Of a stretch of 5,522 nucleotides of DNA, positions 5,479 through 5,522 are shown one piece after another. Made by a program: the position numbers and the translations under genes. This DNA comes from Methanobacteriota archaeon. Lineage in GTDB: Archaea > Thermoplasmatota > Thermoplasmata > RBG-16-68-12. How positions within the stretch are numbered: position 1 is the first letter of the stretch; the number at the start of each line of letters is the position of its first letter. The notes beneath the pieces are model-generated. The model had not been told where the DNA came from. It saw only the letters and a program-made list of their open reading frames with translations, and did no database searches. Location: assembly GCA_005878665.1 (NCBI GenBank), contig VBLR01000019.1, forward strand, positions 1 to 5,522, in the 5' to 3' direction.

Positions 5479-5522
5479 GACGGCCCCCATCGGCGTGAAG
5501 AGGTCCGCCGCGACTCCGATGA
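5359..5522 (-). CDS. C-terminal end of a membrane transporter, probably MFS-type (partial)
   Basis: The minus strand is open from the window edge to TAG at 5361-5359, giving 53 residues. They begin IGVAADLFTPMGAVLLNGAL, continue with a hydrophobic run (MVVAAGVLVGL) and end in a short polar tail (RSGLLSWEARPAM, then TAATGPPSR). A 'G-x-x-A-D-x-F-x-P' loop followed by one last helix and a short tail is how the twelfth segment of many MFS exporters looks. The family call rests on this pattern alone; another polytopic permease is possible. It is convergent with the PKD gene and overlaps its final 120 bases. The start and most of the gene lie outside the window. Confidence 0.68.
   Translation of the reverse strand, partial: IGVAADLFTPMGAVLLNGALMVVAAGVLVGLRSGLLSWEARPAMTAATGPPSR

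Noticed and set aside
4788..5498. Plus-strand frame overlapping PKD domains 8-9 and the tail
   Set aside because: It is a shifted reading of the PKD gene. The PKD frame carries the domain motifs and the membrane helix, while this one is Arg-rich with no domain.

Overview
This is a GC-rich window whose coding style points to an archaeon, most likely a high-GC Thermoplasmatota-like lineage from soil or sediment. The reasons are a long secreted PKD-domain protein with a C-terminal membrane anchor, two small CPxCG zinc-ribbon proteins, an HtrA-type protease without a signal peptide, and one ribosome binding site that matches the archaeal anti-Shine-Dalgarno closely while most other starts have none. 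No rRNA, tRNA or other phylogenetic marker is present, so the lineage is inference.

Layout. Positions 1-2543 hold five genes, all on the minus strand and separated by only 35-64 bases. In transcription order they are a VOC/glyoxalase-fold protein (2543-2154), a SnoaL/NTF2-like protein (2118-1720), an HtrA/DegP-like serine protease with one PDZ domain (1656-658), a 61-residue zinc-ribbon protein (619-434), and a two-helix membrane protein with a C-terminal zinc ribbon that runs off the left edge (369 to <1). The last gene has no stop inside the window and is easy to miss. The tight spacing allows co-transcription, but the five products do not form a recognisable pathway.

A 178-base divergent intergenic region (2544-2721) separates this block from a plus-strand gene (2722-5478). 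It contains an AT-rich candidate promoter element and an inverted repeat. The plus-strand gene encodes a 918-residue surface protein: signal peptide, nine PKD domains, one transmembrane helix and a basic cytoplasmic tail. The nine domains have a second level of order. Domains 1-2-3 are duplicated as 4-5-6, and 7-8-9 are three copies of another type. Cysteines come only as pairs inside domains 1, 4, 7, 8 and 9, and all twelve N-glycosylation sequons lie in domains 6-9.

At the right edge the C-terminal end of a membrane transporter, probably MFS-type, lies on the minus strand (5522-5359). It overlaps the last 120 bases of the PKD gene tail to tail. No mobile element, CRISPR array or RNA gene was seen. 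I do not see a clearly new multi-gene system; the notable material is the internal design of the PKD protein, the leader of the protease gene, and the convergent overlap.
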